A DNA stretch of 64,000 bases. It comes from Malurus cyaneus samueli. Its lineage: Eukaryota; Chordata; Aves; Passeriformes; Maluridae. The stretch covers positions 45,797,443 to 45,861,442 of the forward strand of contig CM019237.1 of assembly GCA_009741485.1 (NCBI GenBank), read 5' to 3'. This document shows positions 63,501 through 64,000 of the stretch, piece by piece. The translations under genes were made by a program, and so were the position numbers. Every line of letters starts with the position of its first letter. Position 1 is the stretch's first letter. The notes under the pieces were generated by a model. It saw only the letters and a list, made by a program, of their open reading frames with translations. It made no database searches and had not been told where the DNA came from.

Positions 63501-64000
63501 AGTTTGAGACAAGCTTCCCCTTGTATTTACTTGCATATGTGTAAAATTCATATTGCCTGTGAAGTATAGGTTGAATGTCAGGGGTTTTTACATGCAATTT
63601 GTTCATTATAAGGTAATCAAAACATATTGTATTGACTAGTGCATGGCTGGACTTTGATTTGCTGGTTGTTTCCCCCATCAGTTCTGTCAAATCAATGTTA
63701 GGAAGAAGGCATTGATGCTAAGTTCCTCAGTGTTGATAAACTCCCAGTAGTGATAGTTATGTTGTAGGAGAGACAGATATTTCTTCTTTCACATAATTTT
63801 TGCCTAATGAAAAGCTCTGTCTTGTGAAGAACCAGTTGCTGACAGTATTCTGCTTGGTGAGGGCTGAGGGTGAGCGAAGCCAAAAGTGCCATTAAAGTGA
63901 CAGTAATTTTTCTGCTGACAACAGCAAGCTGCAGTCTGGAGGATGGGAGCCCATCCAGCTTGGAGGAAGTCAGGGAGGAATATGTCCGGAGGCAGTTTGG
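60574..64000 (+). CDS. STRA8: Stimulated by retinoic acid 8, 5' part (runs off right edge)
   Basis: Three exons with matching phases: 60574-60771, 62423-62498 and 63925 onward. Translation gives SPLTYLQEVKHCMAKQHL, PQAHHWVPLARLFSSLRGRV, LSQSDSCASK, then YQVLRKAKTSIQKLEQTLCS, LLKMK, then ASCSLEDGSPSSLEEVREEY. This aligns along its length with the helix-loop-helix-like N-terminal region of mammalian STRA8 (LSQARHR..LFNNLRK..YSQSD..ASK, then VLNKAKSHIPELEQTLDNLLKLK, then ASFNLEDG..SSLEEVK). STRA8 is the retinoic-acid-induced nuclear factor that, with MEIOSIN, switches germ cells into meiosis. The first exon opens at an ATTGCAG acceptor (60573) and holds only an internal ATG (HCMAKQ), so either a small upstream coding exon exists or translation starts at that Met. 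Residues before it still resemble the mammalian protein, so the former is preferred. The HMG-like and C-terminal acidic parts lie outside the window. Confidence 0.88.
61911..62000. repeat. Long near-perfect inverted repeat (hairpin) in STRA8 intron
   Basis: Left arm 61911-61949, right arm 61962-62000, 12-nt loop. Of 39 positions 36 are Watson-Crick, one is G-U and two mismatch. As RNA it would form a roughly 90-nt stem-loop, the size of a microRNA precursor; as DNA it could be a transposon footprint. No resemblance to a microRNA known to me. Confidence 0.9.
63086..63131. repeat. Inverted repeat in second STRA8 intron
   Basis: TGCTCTGTTACAGC pairs perfectly with GCTGTAACAGAGCA. After a two-base bulge, GTGAC pairs with GTCAC around a six-base loop. 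Confidence 0.85.

Overview
The window is vertebrate nuclear DNA, most likely from a bird. Genes are intron-split with canonical splice signals, promoters are CpG islands, and the interspersed repeats are CR1-type LINE fragments (some ending in the tandem ATTCTATGAT tail) plus solo LTR-like elements with TGT...ACA or TG...CA ends. I cannot fix the species; the LTR style suggests a neoavian, perhaps a songbird. Most of the sequence is intergenic or intronic.

Layout from left to right. (1) 254-1620, + strand: a complete three-coding-exon cone phosphodiesterase inhibitory subunit, PDE6H. (2) About 2-22 kb: gene-poor DNA holding a decayed olfactory-receptor pseudogene on the minus strand (about 6.36-7.06 kb) and low-complexity tracts. 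(3) 22.5-24.1 kb, + strand: a broken cytosolic carboxypeptidase, best read as an AGBL3 remnant, with stops, frameshifts and lost zinc/catalytic residues. A CR1 fragment lies at 25.1-25.3 kb, and unassigned exon-like pieces lie at 26.2-27.4 kb. (4) 32.1-36.6 kb, + strand: TMEM140, with a probable interferon-responsive promoter and noncoding first exon near 32.1 kb and a single coding exon at 36.0-36.6 kb. Two LTR-like elements lie behind it. (5) 39.3-40.1 kb, minus strand: CYREN, a small Ku-binding regulator of end joining, in a CpG island; its first-exon frame does not close in this sequence. (6) 42.5-59.6 kb, minus strand: WDR91, essentially complete in 15 coding exons with phases that all agree. 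It includes a U12-type AT-AC intron and an intron almost half filled by a CR1 element that starts right at the 5' splice site. (7) 59.7-64.0 kb, + strand: the start of STRA8, running off the right edge, whose introns contain two strong inverted repeats. WDR91 and STRA8 are divergent across a shared CpG island.

The genes from the AGBL3 remnant through STRA8 are the neighbourhood known from human 7q33, whereas PDE6H belongs to human 12p12, so an ancestral junction or rearrangement point lies somewhere in the 2-22 kb desert. The genes are not an operon or a shared pathway: phototransduction (PDE6H), an interferon-linked membrane protein (TMEM140), DNA repair (CYREN), endosome maturation (WDR91) and meiotic entry (STRA8). 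I found no CRISPR array, tRNA, rRNA or clearly new protein system. The most unusual items are the AT-AC intron, the CR1 at a splice donor, the AGBL3 relic, the missing start codons of WDR91 and CYREN, and the STRA8 intronic hairpin.
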